From NCBI GenBank assembly GCA_009760855.2, contig WPIO01000007.1:5082501-5146500 (forward strand): 64,000 bases of DNA, in the 5' to 3' direction. Shown here piece after piece: positions 11,023 through 21,004 of the stretch (within the stretch, counting starts at the first letter, position 1; every line of letters starts with the position of its first letter). The notes under the pieces are model-generated. The model was not told where the DNA came from. It did no database searches and saw nothing but the letters and a program-made list of their open reading frames with translations. The position numbers were made by a program, and so were the translations under genes. This DNA is from Cristatella mucedo. Lineage: Eukaryota; Bryozoa; Phylactolaemata; Cristatellidae.

Positions 11023-13833
11023 CTTTCTTCCTTCTCTCTCTCTCTCTCTCTTTTGCTGTCTGTCTGCTATCTTGTGTCTCTCTCCCCACCCTCTTTCTCT
11101 CCTCTTCCTACCGCACCTTCACTCTAGAGCTCCTAAGAGCCTGCCACTAGCCAATACGTCTACGAAGCTGTCTGCCTTGCTGTCTCCCTCACCAGAACTT
11201 CGATCAGGTGATCACAGTAGTAGGCAATAATACGTAGTCATGAAACCATTGAGCATTTGTGGATGTTACTTTCCCACTACACAGCCTCAATAAAACAATG
11301 CCCTGCTTGAGGCTCCAATAAAATCTTACATTAATTATCAGTGGCTATATGACTTCGAAACTCGTCGGCATATACTACAGCTCAGGGCAGTATGGGTTAG
11401 CCCAAACAGGCTGAAGCCTTATAGTTCACTAATGTGTGGCCCAGAATTGTATGGATTGGTGGAGGATCAAAAATTCATGTTTGGTAACGACCTATTATGG
11501 ATTGATGATTGCTAGTGCTCGTAAGGGCCCACAGACGGGGCTGAACATGCATAAGAGGCAGACGATGTCCAGTACATATCCACAACATAAATCGATAGCT
11601 AATGATAGTTCCCAAGTTTTGGGCCTCCAGATATGAGTGCTCGGAAGAGGGTAAGGCATGACCAGAAGTTGGTACAAATAGACTTTATTCTAAGAGAGCC
11701 GATCCACAGGCAACCTATAACCCTTCAGGGCTTCAAGACGTCATCAGTGTAGCACGGTTCAGCTGCAGTCAGTGAATTAATACATGCCATGTTAATGAAA
11801 CATGATGCTGAATGCTGTTCAAATCGTTAAGGCAAACATTATCAATGAAAGAAGATGTATTCAGACATAGTTTGGCTCAGGATGATGGCCATGCACAGAT
11901 CACCCAGCATTACACCATCCTCCCTGACCTTAGCCCATGGATAAAGTGCTCGTGCTTCCCTATGCAGACGGTAAGTTCGAGTCCTGCAGCCGGCAATCCT
12001 GCAAAAGGGATGGTGATAGCCAGCCACTGAGGCTCTTCTGCTGCTATATAAATGAATCAGCCATACTTTACTTTTTACTTTAATGAGTAGAAATAAGCCA
12101 ATCACCATTATATGTGGTATCCAAATAAAGGCAGATGTGTTCTGCCCAACTTAGCTGACCGGATGCAGCAGTGATGGCACACTAGGTAAGACGATTGCTT
12201 TTTACGACCTTGGAACCGAGGTCATGGGTTCAAATCCTGGATGGACAATCCTTTATTTCACTTCAAGTGGTGGTGACAGCCATCAAGGCTCTTCTGTTGC
12301 TATACAAAAGAGCTGTTAAATCAGGTAGTAATTATCTATTCTACCGGTAAGCCAGGAATCGCTAGAGCAGTGCAGCTCCAACAAAAACACGGCACACAAA
12401 AAGTTGTTGGACATGTGATTACCTTGTACGATCGTACTCTAATAACTTGTTCTTGTGTTCGATAGCCTTCTGAGCATGGCTTGCCGAACCATCGGTCACG
12501 TCTGTGGGGTCTGATTTTCCCGACGGAAGCGTGCTGCCACGCGCTCCTCCCATAAGATCCCTGCGAAGCTTCTCACTTTTCTTCGAGTTTTTGGCAAGTA
12601 TCTCGTATTCTTCGTTCGTACATACCTGCAAAAGTGCATCTCGGCCTCTTTGGCCAGGTCGCTGAGCAAAGAGAGCACACTCTGCAGACACTATCATTGC
12701 ATACGACACATGGCAGCCACAAGGCTCTGGCTGCATGCACACAGCTTAGCGCCTCTATACAGGCTACCTCCAAACAGAGCAAAATTCAAGCATATGCTCG
12801 ACCCGAAATGGCGGGTCCAATCTCTTGCAGAATCGTGATAGAAGCTAAGGACCTCATGCTCATTACCAGTTCGCCGCAGAAAAGACATGGACCAGACCCT
12901 TCCTGTTCACAGACGACACGCCCACACTGAAGACAGTTGTTGACAAGACGATGACTGCTGGCCTGACACTCACACGCATGTCGTCCTAAAAGTAACAGAA
13001 GCTATATCAGTTGGGGAAAAAACACGCGACCGAGATGGTTCTCGGACCATTCGGGAACAAAGGATGCGAGAAGCAGGCAAGAAGGTGGCACAACAACCTG
13101 CACGGGCCACGATGCATCTTCGACGGCAGAACCACACACTCACAGACACTTCGAAACTAAATAACAAGATAAGTAAGAAGGGGTTGCTAAATGGCAAATC
13201 AGTCTGCTGGAGCAGCTCTGCCTTTGAGCTTGCTGCTGGGGAAGGGCCAGATAATCGGATCTCAGCCGAGCCAGTCTTCTTCTGGCAAAAGGCAAAGACG
13301 ATTAGTCTTTTTGCCTCACACACACAATGCAAGCCGTGCCTGGCTTGGTAAGAAAACTAGACTAGAAGTTGCACAAGTCCGGCTTATTAAAAATGTGAAG
13401 CAATGCTGTCTTTGACCGTAAGGCTCGATGGTTTCCATTAGACAGGTAACTATTAATATTGTGATCTCGAAAACCAAAATTAGTAAAAGTAGTAAACGAA
13501 CTCAATTCAAATGGTAATTAGGTTTTTAAAACGGTCCCTGGCCGCGTTATTCTATAAACATTGGCTGGGGGCCTAAGCAAAACTGCAATATGCCAACGCT
13601 TGAAAATGTTTCAGGCACGGTAATCACTCGGTGAAAGCATGGCCATAGCCAGACCTAGAGCATGGGCCAACCATATAATTTGGGATGTCACCATGAAAAT
13701 TCAAACCAGAAAAAAACGCAGTGGTCCATGCACACGCAAACACACACCCACACACCCACACACACCCACATGCTGTCGAACACTTAAACGTATGTTTACA
13801 CGGATCCACTAAGTACACTGCTCTCTCTCTCTC

Positions 13834-13869
<36 letters not shown>

Positions 13870-16800
13870 GTCACTCTGCATTGCCTTGCACTTGCCTGAA
13901 AACTTCCCCAGTCTCTCCATGCGTCAACCACCTTCAACAACCATCTTCATCAACCACCGTTTCAATGTCGGGGACTCTATCAATCGTCCATGCATGCCTT
14001 GGGTGCGAAAAACTCTTGGGAAGTATTCTACGGTGCACTCAAAAGTGCACTCAAAGTGTAAGTGGCTTTCGGTGAGCATGCAGTAGCCCACAGACTTCAT
14101 CTCAGGTAGCTAAGAGCAAGTAAAAAGTATTGCTGATTCATTCAAAAGGGCAAGGAAGTACGTAGAACAGAAAAAAGCAGCACAGATGGCTTGAAAAGGT
14201 GGGCCAGAGTAGGCAGCAGAGTAATAATCATAATAATACATTTGTAAAGCACCCTCAGAAAACCCAATCTCTTTCTAGGCACAATACTTTTGATGCAAAG
14301 GAAACGTGATCGTATCATTAAAGGTAGCAAGCTCGATGTCAACAAGCATAACATGGTTAGAGCTGATATGCACAGAGTGGTGACTATAAGAGCTGCAACT
14401 TTCACAGTGAACTATAAGCTGCTAAGTTTTGCATCATCTATAAGGCTATAATTACTTACCCGGTATCTTCACTACTTCCCGAGCATGGCCTTCTTTGCTA
14501 TACAGAGGAACATAGGCCAATTTATGCTTTGTCTTTGAGGTCGCTCCCTCGAAGCCCGGAGGCGCGATCTGTTTCTGCAGACAAGCCCATCAATACACAG
14601 CAGTCCCACGCGGGGAACCACACACAGAGCAGCATTAACGATGGCAAGACAAGGAGCATATAATTTGCGAGGAACACCAAGTTTCTGATCAACAATTTTG
14701 TCTTAAAACCGAGTTCACTAGACACGATGTCACCACATGCTAATGTGCTACAATTCAGCTCTAAAAGTGAAATATTGGCAGCTACTAGAGCTATTAAGCA
14801 AATAGATATAATAATAGCCTGCTCATAAAAGCTTCGAGATGTTGGAAGCTGGAGCAATACAATAAAAAACGGCATTACGTGCACGGGTATGCATATTGTG
14901 CAGGTTAATTTATTGCATAATGTCTGCTCGTTGTGTTTACAAAGTCTGTGCATGCGCTCAGCGGAATGTATACGGTATGTGTTCGTAATAAATGTGTTTA
15001 TGTCTGTTTTTTCAATTGTTGCATCTGCTGTAGAATGTGTTAACACTCACCTTTAGGAGCCTCCATTCTCTTGCTCCGGCCGATCTCAAACGAATAATTT
15101 CACACCAGGACTCCCCTCACACTATGCACTTTTCTGACTCATGCCGATTACTTGTTCTCCTACCTTCAAATCCCTCGGAAACCATCCCATCAGTTAACTC
15201 AAACCGCAAAAAGGACAATCTATGTGAAGAGAGTACAGGCTGTGTGGAAGTTATTTTTTTCTTAGCCTTTTGAATGTCCTCGAATTCGGAGACGCAATGT
15301 CAGTCGTTACGAGATGAGAACTCGCAACAGAACCACAAACAGCCTTACAGATTCGATTAGGGGTGCAGCTAATGCAATCTGAATCTGAAATAATCAGGTA
15401 AATAGTCCCGTTGATAAAGCTAGAGACGAACCACCTTGAGAAGCACTTGCGCTAACACTATAGAGCACCTGGATGAGCAAAGGCCGCCGTAATAACAGTT
15501 TGCATATCCTTTAAGCGTACGGGGCTTTGTTTTTGAGATAAAATTCATCACTATCGACCACGACACTAAAGTGCCTGCCATTAGCCCTGGATTGTTATGA
15601 TAGGCCCATATTGATGAAGAAAATGTGACACATTCGACTGCTACACATTCTTGATATTCAAAGTCACCGATGATGCACACTAAAAACCTCTAAGGCTTCG
15701 AGTGCCCTATAGAAAACGCTCCGGTGTAACACTCACTTAGTCCATGGCTTTGCAGACTTACATACGGGATGCATTACACTACATTAAGATCAGCACGACA
15801 CTTGCATGTAAAGTGCTAGATATTATGGCATACCAGAATAGCAAGACCAGCTTATTTCAGAAGAAAATGCAGCTACCAGCACCAAACTCAAAGCAGAGTA
15901 AAGCACGTGGTAAGATAAAAGACTAGGCAGATAATGTAGTGTATCTCTGTCTATAACTCCACACAGACACAAGGACTAAGTGGTTTCTAGGTCATAGAGT
16001 TCTGCATAACCCATTCAAAGCTCAAGTGGCTTTCGGTGAGCATCAGCCTCCGTCTCATGCAACAACAAAAAAAGTGAGAAGCATAACTATGTCAGGAGGG
16101 CAGTCGCGGAACTGAGTAATATGCTAAAGCAATGCAGGACGGCTGCAAAGGATGTGCCACAGTAGGCAGCAGATGACAGCCGATGCTATAAGCTGAGACT
16201 TTGCAATACAATGTACTAAAGAGTTGAGATAATAGTAAGACTAGCAGGCAACACTGTATCTAGCATGCTAATGTAAGATAGCTATCAAAGTACCAATAGC
16301 AGGGTAACCAAAATATGTTTTACATGATTTTAACGAATGTCTACTACATAAGATTGATAAATCAACGATCATGGCAGTGGGCAATTGGTGCAACTCTACC
16401 TTAGATGATGCATCTGAAGCACCAGACAGCTTGACAGCTCCATTTACGTTAGTGCTAATTGCTTTGTCAATGTCAGGGCCCTGAAAACAAATGAGCAATA
16501 AGGCCATAGCCCGCTTCAAAAGAAACGAAGCAAAATTTGAGTGTGCAGCCAGGCCTACCTTATCTGGTGCTGTTGTTAAACCTTGTTTGGGATTTTTCTC
16601 AAGCCCTTGGGTGACCTCCAAAGGCTGCCACCGGCTGACAACCTCAGCAATGAACTTTGAGCTCCTTGGGTCTGCCTTGTCAAGAAGATCCCATAGGTAC
16701 TCTTCAATATCTATCTGGTTCTGCATGGCCAGGAGGTATCTACAGGACGAATTATTAATGATCCTTCAATTCTTCTCTTTTTAATTAGTGAATCTTGCTG

Positions 16801-19420
16801 AAAACTGCTTCACTTTTAAGTGCTACTATGAAAACTGTCAGCTGTAATATCCTCTTCACCATTGCTGCTTCTTTGTGTACTGAGTAAAACATTTACCATT
16901 CGATGTGCTTCAGGTGCTGCTATGCATTGATGCGCTATGAAAGTGATAACACCAGATTGATTTGCTTATCAGTTATGCTTTGTGGATTTGCTTCGCTAAT
17001 ATTGGGCTACACTTAATGCCTTTAGCCGTTTGCTTTTTCAAGCCATATTTCTTATACATCAACCTACTTGCAAAGTGAATGAAGATCAGTGCTAACTTAT
17101 CAAGGAACTTCAGTGGCACTCTGTCAACAGCAACGAAAAGCCCAAGAATCGGAAACGTGCATTAAAAGCCCTGCCACAGTGCAACTTCTTGATACTTGAC
17201 TGTGTGAACAGCAGCTCTACAACACACAGTGTGCTGTCGTCGGCTTAAAAAAATAACTAATTGATCTTTTCCTTTAGGTCCTTCCAGCAGACCTCACATT
17301 GCTACCAATTGACAATTTTCAAATTACTCATTCGTGTTGAGTCACATTACCTATTAGCTCACTGCTCTCCTGCTTGGATTCCTCTCTTTTGTGGTAGGCT
17401 ACCTCAGATGTCCAGTAAAGCAAAGGTTAGCTGATTTAACAGCCTGACTTGTATAGTAGGTAGAAGAACCATGGTAGCTATCACTGCGGCTTGCAGTGGG
17501 CAATACAGAATTGCTGCTACAGGACTCGAACCCACTGCCTTAGGTGAGCCGTGATGGCAAACTAGGTAAAGCGGTTGCTTTACACGACCTTGGTCCCGAG
17601 TTCCTGGGTTCGAATCCTGCAGTGAGTGATTCTTTATTGCCGCTGCAAGCAGTGGTGATAGCCGTAAAGGCTCTTCTGTCGCTATAAAAAAGAGCCTGTT
17701 AAATCAGCTAATATTATTTTTTTACATGTGTCGTGAAATGCAAGCCAACATCCAGGAGCCAAACATTTGCTGGTTACCATCATGACTGTATCGGGCTATT
17801 GGCCCTCGCTGAAATGACATCAGAATTATTGCCACGTAGACAGCGACCCCTGAGAAATGCCGTTAGTGCTCCCCTAATTAGGCTCTCACTTGAGAGCCCG
17901 GTCGGCATGACGAGTTCACAAGTGAAAGGTCCAAAAGCCAGAGCACGTTCGAGCTGGTTGCACCCGAACGATTATATTCTCAAATAACCACGCTTGGCTG
18001 ACAATTCTGTATTACGTCAATTCCGTTCGTGCATTACACATTTGCACAACTTCAGTTGTTACCACTACGATTCGGATCCAATCTTTGATTTCAACACTCG
18101 TAAAGAATATCAACCGATGTAATAAGCTAGGTATGTAAGTTACTTAGTTCGTAAGTCACAGCAACTGGCGTCATATTAAAATTGAGTCCTTCGTGATGTA
18201 TATATTTATGGCTGTACATTGAGGGTACAGCAATGATGAGTGTCAAAAAAAAGAGATAATTTTCAGATGCACATATATAGCTGCAACGTGCACTCTCATA
18301 TCTAAATTGGAATATTAAAATGCTATGACTTGATATTTAAACAGGCTTGAGGTCCAAGAGTTTTTTCAAAGTGTGGCCATGGCTTTCCAAAAGCTGACTC
18401 TCGCATTACTAATAGGCATTACTATAGGCATTACTAATAGGCATTACTAATAGGCATTACTAATAGGCATTACTAATAGGCATTACTAATAGGCATTACT
18501 AATAGGCATTACTAATAGGCATTACTAATAGGCATTACTAATAGGCATTACTCGCGAAGTGACGAAGTGACGCTTCCGGTGCTTCCCAGCCTCCGCGTGG
18601 GAAGCTGCCCAATTTGTGTAAAGTAAGTTTTGCCAACCTTTTAAATGGCTCGAACAAAATGGTAGACCCTATAGCTGAAGCCACTACTGTTGTTGAATGA
18701 ATTTCAATCAAGCTCTAGCATCAGCAAAAGCTGAAAGGAAAATTCATTCTCGGCAGCAGCTACAGTCCAGAGAGGCGCCAAAACAGGCCGCTGAACGGCA
18801 TCGTGTAGAAGTTTGAAGAAGGAGACATTCTCGCCGGCAACAGAGAGGAGCAGAGAGACTGAGGTAGAAATAGAAGAGACTTTCGCAGAAGCCCTGAGCT
18901 GAAGCCCTTCGTCAGTCACGCGAGCAGCAACGCGCCGGAAAGACTTTTGATGAAGCCGAAGCCACGTGAAACGTATCGTGAATTGCCAAAGGCATAAGAT
19001 AATCACAATAATAAGAATAACAGTTCGTTTGTATAGCGCCCTAAGGAAACCGAATCACTGGCCAGGAGCTTGACAGCTGGCTTGCAAGAGAATCAGCAGC
19101 AAGGGTTGGTGACGTGCAAGATATCAGGCATGCAAAGGTAAACAAGTATCTTGCTTAGGCCAGCACGCTAAAGCAAATATGAATACACTCAAGGCCATCA
19201 CTTAGTAAGACCTATGGCTATTAACAAAACACTGAATATTGCACAGGTACGCCATCCACTCCGGAGCCTGTAAAGCCAGCAGCCAGGTGAATGTTACCAA
19301 ACAACATCAACTACAGCGACTTCATAAATCTAAATCTCACCTAGCCATATCCTCAGAGGCTTCAAAGCCGAGCAAATTTGTCAACTCACAGCAAACCCAT
19401 CTGACTATGGGCGCCGCCAT
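6777..19420 (-). CDS. TRIP4: TRIP4 / activating signal cointegrator 1, 3' end missing
   Basis: Subunit of the ASC-1 complex, known as a nuclear-receptor coactivator and as part of the machinery that splits stalled ribosomes. Nine coding exons in order: 19341-19420, 16559-16739, 16400-16480, 14460-14574, 12867-12985, 12423-12625, 9386-9549, 8223-8356, 6777-7066. They give 455 residues plus two bases, and all phases agree. Recognisable parts: an N-terminal helical segment (about 1-75), the C2HC5 zinc finger (C157 to C189) with NNCLQCGRVVCEQEGSGPC, the block RRTQVIDDESDYY (262-274), VTIDIAGRR (309-317), and the opening of the ASCH domain, CLSMHQPWASLLVKGIK (439-455). The human protein is 581 residues, so about 125 residues of ASCH domain are absent. 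No exon for them was recognised in 1-6,776, so they are probably beyond the left edge. Confidence 0.96.
7067..8222 (-). other. TRIP4 intron 8
   Basis: Intron between exons 8 and 9, holding a LINE 3' end (7256-7445). The rest looks unique. Confidence 0.8.
7256..7445 (-). mobile_element. LINE 3'-end fragment
   Basis: Reverse-oriented 3' UTR: (AAT)n-like tail, the AGAGAACTGAATCTC core and the GCATAAGCACATAAA segment seen in other copies. Diverged. Confidence 0.65.
8223..8356 (-). CDS. TRIP4: TRIP4 coding exon 8
   Basis: Two bases finishing Gly315, then RRIVDAAQVPDTDRDASQRN and on to LIDPTAAGMALK (316-359). RRIVDA corresponds to the GRKILEE block after the VTIDFA motif in human TRIP4. Acceptor GTTGTAG, donor AAG/GTGCTT. 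Confidence 0.88.
9386..9549 (-). CDS. TRIP4: TRIP4 coding exon 7
   Basis: Residues 261-314. It contains ARRTQVIDDESDYYSTGSRW and ends DRVVTIDIAG, both very strongly conserved TRIP4 blocks. A perfect 12-bp inverted repeat (9444-9474) lies inside the exon, over the less conserved RSSARQAEDR part. Confidence 0.97.
10725..10795 (+). mobile_element. LINE 3'-tail fragment
   Basis: Matches the last 60 or so bases of the LINE (GTAAAGTGCCTAGAAAGAGA then GTTCTCTGAGGGCAC) followed by ATT repeats. No coding part remains. Confidence 0.8.
10795..11115 (+). repeat. Pyrimidine-rich tract with (CT)n runs
   Basis: About 320 bp almost free of purines, with two (CT)n blocks separated by a repeated CCATTTCTTTCTTCCTTC. 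The open frames through it are only Leu/Ser/Pro low complexity. Confidence 0.9.
11930..12062 (+). mobile_element. SINE family A copy, diverged
   Basis: GTTCGAGTCCTGCAG B-box segment and the GAGGCTCTTCTGCTGCTATA body. The tail is lost. Confidence 0.7.
12168..12328 (+). mobile_element. SINE family A copy
   Basis: Head GTGATGGCACACTAGGTAAG, B-box GGTTCAAATCC, body AAGGCTCTTCTGTTGCTATA and tail CTGTTAAATCAGGTAG. It sits about 100 bp from the exon 6 donor of TRIP4. Confidence 0.88.
12423..12625 (-). CDS. TRIP4: TRIP4 coding exon 6
   Basis: Residues 193-259 plus two bases of Ser260. It starts VCTNEEYEILAKNSKKSEKL and ends AIEHKNKLLEYDRT, matching LVCTHEEQDIL...AIKHKDKLLEFDRTS of human TRIP4. Acceptor TTTTGCAG, donor AG/GTAATC. 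Confidence 0.96.
12867..12985 (-). CDS. TRIP4: TRIP4 coding exon 5 (C2HC5 zinc finger)
   Basis: A 119-nt exon carrying the whole zinc finger: RHACECQASSHRLVNNC, then LQCGRVVCEQEGSGPCLFC. Candidate zinc ligands are Cys157, 159, 170, 173, 178, 186 and 189 and His164. Only three or four of the 39 residues differ in kind from vertebrate TRIP4. Acceptor CTTTTAG, donor GTAATG. Confidence 0.97.
13733..13870 (+). repeat. (CA)n and (CT)n microsatellites
   Basis: CA-rich stretch at 13,733-13,772 and a (CT)n block at 13,821-13,870 with a single interruption. Confidence 0.9.
14048..14222. repeat. Unnamed interspersed repeat, copy 1
   Basis: Shares AAGTGGCTTTCGGTGAGCAT and CAGTAGGCAGCAGA-like blocks, in the same order and spacing, with 16,020-16,172. 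Confidence 0.6.
14222..14395 (-). mobile_element. LINE 3'-end fragment
   Basis: AATAATACATTTGTAAAGC, the ACCCAATCTCTTTCTAGG core and the AACATGGTTAG stretch of the LINE 3' UTR, reversed. Confidence 0.8.
14460..14574 (-). CDS. TRIP4: TRIP4 coding exon 4
   Basis: Residues 115-152 plus one base. The second half reads KTKHKLAYVPLYSKEGHARE then VVKIPG, matching KKKTKFVNLYTREGQDRLAVLLPG in human TRIP4. Acceptor GTCTGCAG, strong donor GTAAGT. The adjoining open frame on the same strand is in another phase. Confidence 0.94.
15037..15200 (+). mobile_element. Degraded LINE ORF scrap
   Basis: LTFRSLHSLAPADL is followed by a frameshifted remnant of the following LINE residues. Only about 160 bp can be assigned. 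Confidence 0.6.
15690..15790. repeat. Unnamed repeat segment, shared with 41,840
   Basis: GAGTGCCCTATAGAAAAC, then GTAACAC and TTACATACGG, recur in the same order at about 41,848-41,935. Confidence 0.5.
16020..16172. repeat. Unnamed interspersed repeat, copy 2
   Basis: Partner of 14,048-14,222; both lie in TRIP4 introns. Confidence 0.6.
16400..16480 (-). CDS. TRIP4: TRIP4 coding exon 3
   Basis: A small 27-codon exon, GPDIDKAISTNVNGAVKL then SGASDASSK, between TTGTTTTCAG and AAG/GTAGAG. Phase 0 on both sides. The sequence is low-complexity linker with no clear homologue, supported by the splice sites and by agreement of phases. Confidence 0.78.
16559..16739 (-). CDS. TRIP4: TRIP4 coding exon 2
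   Basis: Residues 28-87, including YLLAM, IEEYLWDLLDKADPRSSKF and IAEVVSRWQ, which parallels IREYVTDLL...QFIEELITKWQ of the human protein. The first base completes Arg27. The exon ends PDK at AAG/GTAGGC. The internal Met at 16726 is not the start, because the match continues upstream of it. Confidence 0.95.
17427..17543 (-). mobile_element. SINE family A copy (left half of inverted pair)
   Basis: Reverse-oriented: tail TAGCTGATTTAACAGCC at left, reversed B-box GGACTCGAACCC, cut off before the tRNA-like head. Confidence 0.85.
17544..17712 (+). mobile_element. SINE family A copy (right half of inverted pair)
   Basis: Nearly full-length: GTGAGCCGTGATGGCAAACT head, B-box GGTTCGAATCC, body, and CTGTTAAATCAGCTAATATT tail. 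It directly abuts the inverted copy on its left. Confidence 0.92.
18403..18552 (+). repeat. 13-bp minisatellite
   Basis: About eleven and a half copies of GGCATTACTAATA, identical except for one shortened unit near 18,420. Confidence 0.97.
19005..19090 (-). mobile_element. LINE 3'-tail fragment
   Basis: AATAATAAGAATAAC, then TATAGCGCCCTAAGGAAACC: a diverged reversed LINE tail. Confidence 0.6.
19341..19420 (-). CDS. TRIP4: TRIP4 coding exon 1
   Basis: Starts ATGGCGGCG after AAAT, a fair initiation context, and reads MAAPIVRWVCCELTNLLGFE then ASEDMA plus two bases of Arg27. It aligns with the W..QQLRK.FGLDVSEEI.. start of the human protein. The donor is AG/GTGAGA. Joined to exon 2 it gives EDMARYLLAM, equivalent to EEIIQYVLSI. 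It is only 26 codons long. Confidence 0.92.
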
Positions 19421-19547
19421 ATTTGTTGTGCAATTGATGACCATGACCGTTACGACACGCCTACTATTTCCGTCCGACTGCTGGGGGGGGGGGGTACAAG
19501 GCACACTTTCAAGCTAAGCGAGCAGGATGGCGCACGCCGAGAATAAA
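19421..19547 (-). promoter_or_regulatory. TRIP4 proximal promoter stub
   Basis: Only about 130 bp of unique sequence separates the TRIP4 start codon from the 3' end of a LINE fragment. It holds a GCGCCGCC-rich leader and a run of ten G (about 19484-19494). No TATA box is visible. Confidence 0.4.
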
Positions 19548-20165
19548 ATGATAATAATACATTTGATACAGCGCCTTCAAAGAAATCAATCTCTTTCTAG
19601 GAGCTTTAAAATTGCTGCAAAAGAAGCACGATTGAATGGTTAGTGGTAGCATGCTCAGTAAACAACAAAAAGAAAATGGTTAAGGGTGCCGTGCACAGGG
19701 TCAGCACGTAAGTGTGGTTAGTGGCAGCAGGCAAGTGTCAGCACTCATAAGCACATAAATGAAGAATCACATGACCAACTAAATGCTATCATAAATAGAT
19801 TCATTTTTAATTTTTCTTTCTAAATGTGGACAAGTCAGGAGATGTCGTGACATAGGTCGGGAGGGAGTTCCAGGCTTTGGGATCAAACGAACTAAAGGCA
19901 CGGCCTCCAATGGATTTCAGGTTTGTAAGAGATATACTTAAACAGTCAGATTCCGAAAAGCACGTGGAACGTTGCTTAGCCTGGTGGGAGAGTAGATCTG
20001 ATAGGTAGGCTGGAGCCAAAGAATGAAGGGACCTGAAAGTGAGCGACAAAACCTTGAAGTCGATGCATTGCATCGATGGAAGCCAATGCAGGTCGGCGAG
20101 AAGTGGTGTGATGTGGCAACTGCGACGCACAACATACAACAGACAAGCATAGCGGCAGAGTTTTG
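19548..20165 (-). mobile_element. L2/CR1-like LINE fragment upstream of TRIP4
   Basis: Reversed 3' UTR with (AAT) tail at 19,548, then ORF C-terminus with CHITPLLADLHWLP, VLSLTFRSLHSLAPAYLSDL and PDLSTFRKK. Same strand as TRIP4, ending about 130 bp from its start codon. Confidence 0.88.
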
Positions 20166-21004
20166 CACCAAGCTGCATCTAGCTGTAGACTTTCGCAAAA
20201 GAGAAAGGTAATGTGCACGTGAAATTGGAGTCAGGGATAAGAGCAAGTCTTTACACTTATACCTAGCATCTTTATTCGAAGATCGCCTGCCAAAGAAATC
20301 GAAAAACACAAATAACCTAACCACTAAATATGCCTAAAGTTTATAGATTTAACAAGATAGTGCGTTCTCTCTAGTCTTGACAACTGTTACTCAATCATGG
20401 CAAGTCTGCAAAAACGGCCATTCAGCTTCTGCAGAACAGACAGTCGATTAAAAAAGACACTAGAGTGGTCTTGACATTTCAAAACATTTACGAACAAGTC
20501 TCCTTTGCTGAGTTATTTTAAGGGTAAAGAGCGACGTTATTTTGACTTATCTCTCACCGATGTTGGCTCCTCTTTACCAGCTTTCATATGCTTCACGCTC
20601 TCAAATGGTAGTACATGCATACTTTTCCATTTCTCTGATTTGCTTATTGACAGCTATTAAAGTTAACAAGTTCTCCATAACTCTTCGAGTGCTGAACTCG
20701 ATGTCAAGTAGCGAGAGCACCTCCGTTGTATCCTCCACTGCCATCAGATTCGTCACGTCTGAAAAGCGCATCTGAATATATATGCTTTATGTGCCGCTTA
20801 TTTGCGTGAAGCCAGGATAGCAAAGTAGGAATAATACGTAGCTAAGGGAAAGTGTCCTTCTATTTAACACTATTCCCATCTGACCGACCCTTTGTAAATG
20901 CCAAGTAAGCAGTTCCTTCACTACTCAAAGGAGAGAACGAGTAAGGCATCGTATATCCGTTGTTAAACTAGTCAATCCGGGAGGCCAACAACTTGTTAAA
21001 ATTA
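20166..21004. other. No gene recognised (intergenic)
   Basis: Unique-looking intergenic sequence between TRIP4 and CK1-gamma with no supported exon. Confidence 0.5.

Larger units (their letters stand above)
9550..12422 (-). other. TRIP4 intron 6
   Basis: A 2.9 kb intron containing a LINE 3' end (about 10,725-10,795), a long pyrimidine-rich tract and two SINE family A copies. The rest is unassigned. Confidence 0.8.
12986..14459 (-). other. TRIP4 intron 4
   Basis: Holds (CA)n and (CT)n microsatellites, part of an unnamed repeat (14,048-14,222) and a LINE 3' end. No other exon seen. Confidence 0.8.
14575..16399 (-). other. TRIP4 intron 3
   Basis: Contains a degraded LINE scrap (15,037-15,200), two unnamed repeat segments (15,690-15,790 and 16,020-16,172) and otherwise unique sequence. 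Confidence 0.75.
16740..19340 (-). other. TRIP4 intron 1
   Basis: The 2.6 kb first intron. It holds a head-to-head SINE pair, a 13-bp minisatellite and a LINE tail; the rest is unassigned. Confidence 0.85.

Noticed and set aside
10656-11230. Long Leu/Ser/Pro-rich plus-strand frames
   Set aside because: Low-complexity translation of a pyrimidine tract inside a TRIP4 intron; no domain or start support.
12573-12782. Minus-strand frame with several CxxC motifs near TRIP4 exon 6
   Set aside because: Looked like the TRIP4 zinc finger, but the true finger is the exon at 12,867-12,985. This one is in the wrong phase and lacks the conserved NNC..CG pattern.
17733-17990. Minus-strand frame starting MPTGLSSESLIR considered as TRIP4 exon 1
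   Set aside because: No match to the conserved W..LG start, and the exon at 19,341-19,420 fits in sequence, phase and donor.
18403-18552. Regular repeats considered as a CRISPR-like array
   Set aside because: Units are directly abutting with no spacers, in a eukaryotic intron.
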